A stretch of DNA of 21,605 nt, taken from Zygnema cylindricum. Lineage: Eukaryota > Streptophyta > Zygnematophyceae > Zygnematales > Zygnemataceae. The stretch spans positions 94,045 to 115,649 of the forward strand of contig JBBHKE010001893.1 of NCBI GenBank assembly GCA_037447655.1. The letters run 5' to 3'. Shown here one piece after another: positions 20,096 through 21,605 of the stretch (position 1 is its first letter; each line of letters begins with the position of its first letter). The position numbers and the translations under genes were made by a program. A model generated the notes under the pieces. That model saw only the letters and a list, made by a program, of their open reading frames with translations, was not told the origin of the DNA and ran no database searches.

Positions 20096-20175
20096 CGGCG
20101 ATGAGCGGCGCACTGGCGAACCAGCTTACAGCGCGATACACACATGTGGAGTCCAAAGTGGAAAGTTCTCCAACA

Positions 20176-20185
20176 CGCCCCCTCA
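20176..20185 (-). other. Polypurine tract of the TRIM-like element
   Basis: The minus strand reads TGAGGGGGCG and is followed at once by the TGTTGGAG that opens the complete LTR. Confidence 0.65.
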
Positions 20186-20220
20186 CGATGTACTCCATCT
20201 CGTGTGGCTTGCCATCGCCC

Positions 20221-20236
20221 CCTGGCTCCGATACCA
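20221..20236 (-). other. Primer-binding site, initiator tRNA-Met
   Basis: On the minus strand this reads TGGTATCGGAGCCAGG. The plant initiator tRNA-Met 3' end requires TGGTATCAGAGCCAGG, one base different. It abuts the 18-base LTR end without a spacer, as in many plant LTR retrotransposons. Confidence 0.75.
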
Positions 20237-20430
20237 TTTTAGAATCGGCGATATGGTTCGCCAGTGCGCCGCTCATCGCCGTATAAATTCGGTATTAACG
20301 GCCGGGTAGCTCAGTTGGTAGAGCTAGTGTACGGTTTGCACAGGTCCCGGGTTCCATCCCTGGCTTGGCCATTTTCCAAAGTTGACACTTTGGCGCCCTA
20401 GCGATTAGTTGAATATCGCCGATTCTAACA
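20237..20430 (+). repeat. Inverted, truncated LTR of the TRIM-like element
   Basis: The body (20254-20430) is LTR sequence in the plus orientation, opposite to the other LTR. The inner edge (20237-20254) carries the last 18 bases of an LTR in the minus orientation, touching the primer-binding site. It ends AA instead of CA. As a result TTAGAATCGGCGATAT (20239-20254) and its exact reverse complement (20413-20428) bound the unit. Confidence 0.7.
20300..20370 (+). tRNA. tRNA-like unit in the inverted LTR (not a normal tRNA)
   Basis: This is the reverse-complement counterpart of 19991-20061. Acceptor GGCCGGG/CTTGGCC, D arm GCTC/GAGC with AGTTGGTA, T arm CCGGG/CCTGG with loop TTCCATC, then A and TTTT (20372-20375). 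Box A is TAGCTCAGTTGG, and box B (GGTTCCATCCC) deviates from consensus at one core base. It has the same non-canonical anticodon loop as the other copy. Here TATAAA (20282-20287) is only 13 bp upstream, because about 16 bases present in the other copy are missing. Confidence 0.6.
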
Positions 20431-20458
20431 AATTCGGCCAACAATTTCATTTGCAAAT

Positions 20459-21605
20459 GTAAGTCCACCTGACAACAAATCAAATTTTCTTAAGTTATCT
20501 CGTTTCAAATATTATAAAGAGATTTTAAAACGACAAATGACATGTCTATATAAAGAGTCTTTAAATATGCATTCAGCAAACTGTAATGCATGGAAATTAT
20601 ACAGTTTTGGAAGTTTAAATCGAGAAAAAAGGAGCACATGAAGGAGGTCGTTACATGTTAACATAAGCTTGAAATTTGCCATGAACTTATACCGTGATCT
20701 AAAAACTGTGCGTGTTCAGAAAGTTGATAGAAAGTGTATTCTACTTAAATAACATTTGAAACCTCGAAAAACCCAAATGATAACCAAATCTTATCTTTTA
20801 ATTAATTATTATTTTCCTTTCAAATTTTTCTTAGACCTTTTTCTGTGGTTGACAACCACAATTATGGAAATAATTTTACTTGCAAAACAGGAAGCAATAT
20901 TTTCATTTAGTTGTTTATTAAATACGGATTAATTATTTTTTGGCATGTATAGGCGTTTGCTATTCCATTTTATTTCATTGATTTTTTTATGTTAATTGAA
21001 CCCATAGATTTTTATAAAGGTAAAAAGCTAAACAATTAGAGCAATAACTTATGACAATATAGACGTTTGCAATTCCATTTTACTTTATTGATTTACTGAT
21101 ATCAATATGATAATAAAATTTAGTTTTTTATAAGGGCAAAAAGTTAAGCAAATAAAGCTGTAATTTGTGACAATTTTTAGCAATTAACAGTTTTTGGTGT
21201 GTGTAGCTTACTCAAAATTATGTTAAATTCAAATTAAGTTAAACGTTTAAAGTAATCTATTTTCTTCATCAACAAAAAACATTGTACAAAAGTAGCTTAT
21301 ACAAATGATACCATACTCCTATATTTTTTACCTTTTTTTTATTTAGCTCATCTTCTCTACAGTTCTTCATACACCCCTATTTTGCCACAAATTAAAATTT
21401 CTCTCGTCTTTTGACCTTCAACCTTTAAAATTCCCCTTCTCCACCTAGTCTCTTTCTTTTCTCTATCTTGCTCTCAACCTAAATCGTTTTATCTTGTCTT
21501 AAAATTATCGGGTGTAAATACAATAAATTGCAAATACAAATGCATGTTGGGATGATGAATGAAGTCAAATTTTGAGAAAGTATTATTGCTTGTACACGAA
21601 ACAAT
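20459..21605. other. AT-rich stretch after the exon, probably intron
   Basis: It begins with a canonical GTAAGT donor. No following exon is recognised. A diverged tandem duplication lies at 20948-21175, and the end is T- and CT-rich. Confidence 0.4.
20948..21175. repeat. Diverged tandem duplication, about 110-bp unit
   Basis: Unit 1 (about 20948-21057) and unit 2 (about 21058-21175) share tataggcgtttgc or tatagacgtttgc, attccatttta, ttattgattt and ttataagg-like parts, and both end in tgacaat. The copies differ at many positions. Confidence 0.65.

Larger units (their letters stand above)
19931..20175 (-). repeat. Complete LTR (3' LTR) of the TRIM-like element
   Basis: 245 bp on the minus strand, starting TGTTGGAG at 20175 just after the polypurine tract and ending CTAACA at 19931. 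It contains TATAAA (20095-20090) and a tRNA-like unit (20061-19991) in sense with the element. Its first 52 bases (20175-20124) are absent from the inverted partner. Confidence 0.7.
19931..20430 (-). mobile_element. TRIM-like LTR retroelement with tRNA-like LTRs and one inverted LTR
   Basis: On the minus strand: an inverted LTR body (20430-20254), a short LTR 3' end (20254-20237), a primer-binding site for plant initiator tRNA-Met (20236-20221), 35 bp of interior, a polypurine tract (20185-20176), and a 245-bp LTR (20175-19931) that starts TGTTGGAG and ends GATTCTAACA. The arms 19931-20123 and 20254-20430 are reverse complements with about 7 substitutions in 177 positions and one gap of about 16 bases. 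No coding capacity is present, so it is non-autonomous and needed enzymes from another element. Each arm contains a tRNA-gene-like unit. The element lies inside the EGF-like exon. Cassandra TRIMs, which carry 5S rRNA sequence in their LTRs, are the closest analogy I know. Confidence 0.75.
19926..20435. repeat. 5-bp target-site duplication AATTC
   Basis: AATTC occurs at 19926-19930 and at 20431-20435, directly outside the TG...CA ends of the 500-bp element. A 5-bp duplication next to TG...CA is the usual signature of integrase-mediated insertion of an LTR element. Confidence 0.8.
19666..20458 (+). pseudogene. Exon of an EGF-like cysteine-rich protein, interrupted
   Basis: The frame from 19666 encodes SGSYFTGQVTSAKGLPSC, then spaced cysteines: NC, TGC, SEC, DAFC, GGPC. 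A second frame (from about 19878) reads VYDTNGPSCACNEGYNNS. Ignoring the 500-bp insertion and one AATTC copy, this second frame stays open through ANNFIC to GTAAGT at 20459-20464, a canonical donor. The cysteine spacing (C-x3-C-x8-C, a loop, C-x-C, then GY before the last C) fits an EGF-like domain, usually extracellular. An 18-bp tandem duplication (19843-19878) adds one Cys-Gly-rich repeat, and a one-base frame shift sits next to it, so a stop is reached at 19883-19885. The gene is probably broken. The acceptor is uncertain (19665 or 19680). Other exons are not seen in the window. Confidence 0.5.

Noticed and set aside
19991-20370. Two functional tRNA genes in head-to-head orientation
   Set aside because: Both units lack U33 and have a mismatched anticodon stem, and they lie inside the arms of a retroelement with primer site, polypurine tract and target-site duplication.
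19931-20430. A DNA-transposon MITE with long terminal inverted repeats
   Set aside because: Inverted arms and a duplication would fit, but the primer-binding site directly next to an LTR end and the polypurine tract directly before TGTTGG are specific to LTR elements.
19960-20483. Several open frames across the tRNA-like units
   Set aside because: They arise from reading tRNA-like sequence in both directions; they show no protein family and occur in both arms.

Overview
The window looks like repeat-rich, AT-biased nuclear DNA of a plant or close green-lineage relative. No bacterial gene organisation is present. The lineage call rests mainly on a retroelement primer-binding site (minus strand, 20236 to 20221). 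It matches the 3' end of plant initiator tRNA-Met at about 15 of 16 bases and fits the animal or yeast versions poorly. Copia-type retroelements dominate, and one host exon with splice signals is visible on the plus strand. The species cannot be named; a bryophyte or streptophyte alga is only a guess.

Layout. Positions 172-5775 hold a decayed Ty1/copia element on the minus strand: two LTRs of about 600 bp, a polypurine tract, and gag, protease, integrase, reverse transcriptase and RNase H remains in copia order. They are broken by stops, frameshifts and a deletion inside the reverse transcriptase. Positions 5776-7137 hold unrecognised sequence with one degraded plus-strand frame. Positions 7138-7848, 9341-10925 and 11480-13274 hold three further minus-strand gag relics. 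The last two are homologous copies about 2.29 kb apart and carry a shared downstream frame I do not recognise. Between and around them are small tandem duplications (about 252 bp, 33 bp, 4 x GTCAC).

Positions 14208-18341 are low-complexity modules: purine/pyrimidine tracts (one about 1.3 kb long), TAA/AAT-rich arrays, and a two-block unique repeat present twice (15041-15347 and 17871-18293). Positions 18342-19665 are AT-rich with no gene seen.

The most interesting part is 19666-20458. A plus-strand exon encoding a cysteine-rich EGF-like domain is interrupted by a 500-bp element (19931-20430) flanked by the 5-bp direct repeat AATTC. Read on the minus strand, the element has an initiator-Met primer-binding site, a polypurine tract and an LTR of 245 bp, with only 61 bp from primer site to polypurine tract. 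It is therefore a tiny non-autonomous LTR retroelement (TRIM/SMART class). Two features stand out. Its LTR contains a tRNA-gene-like unit with box A, box B and a TTTT terminator, recalling the 5S-rRNA-bearing Cassandra TRIMs. Its other LTR is inverted, so both outer ends are the same LTR 3' end and the element can fold back on itself. Conceptually removing the element and one repeat copy keeps the exon open up to a canonical GTAAGT donor. The rest of the window (20459-21605) is AT-rich, probably intron, with a diverged 110-bp tandem duplication.
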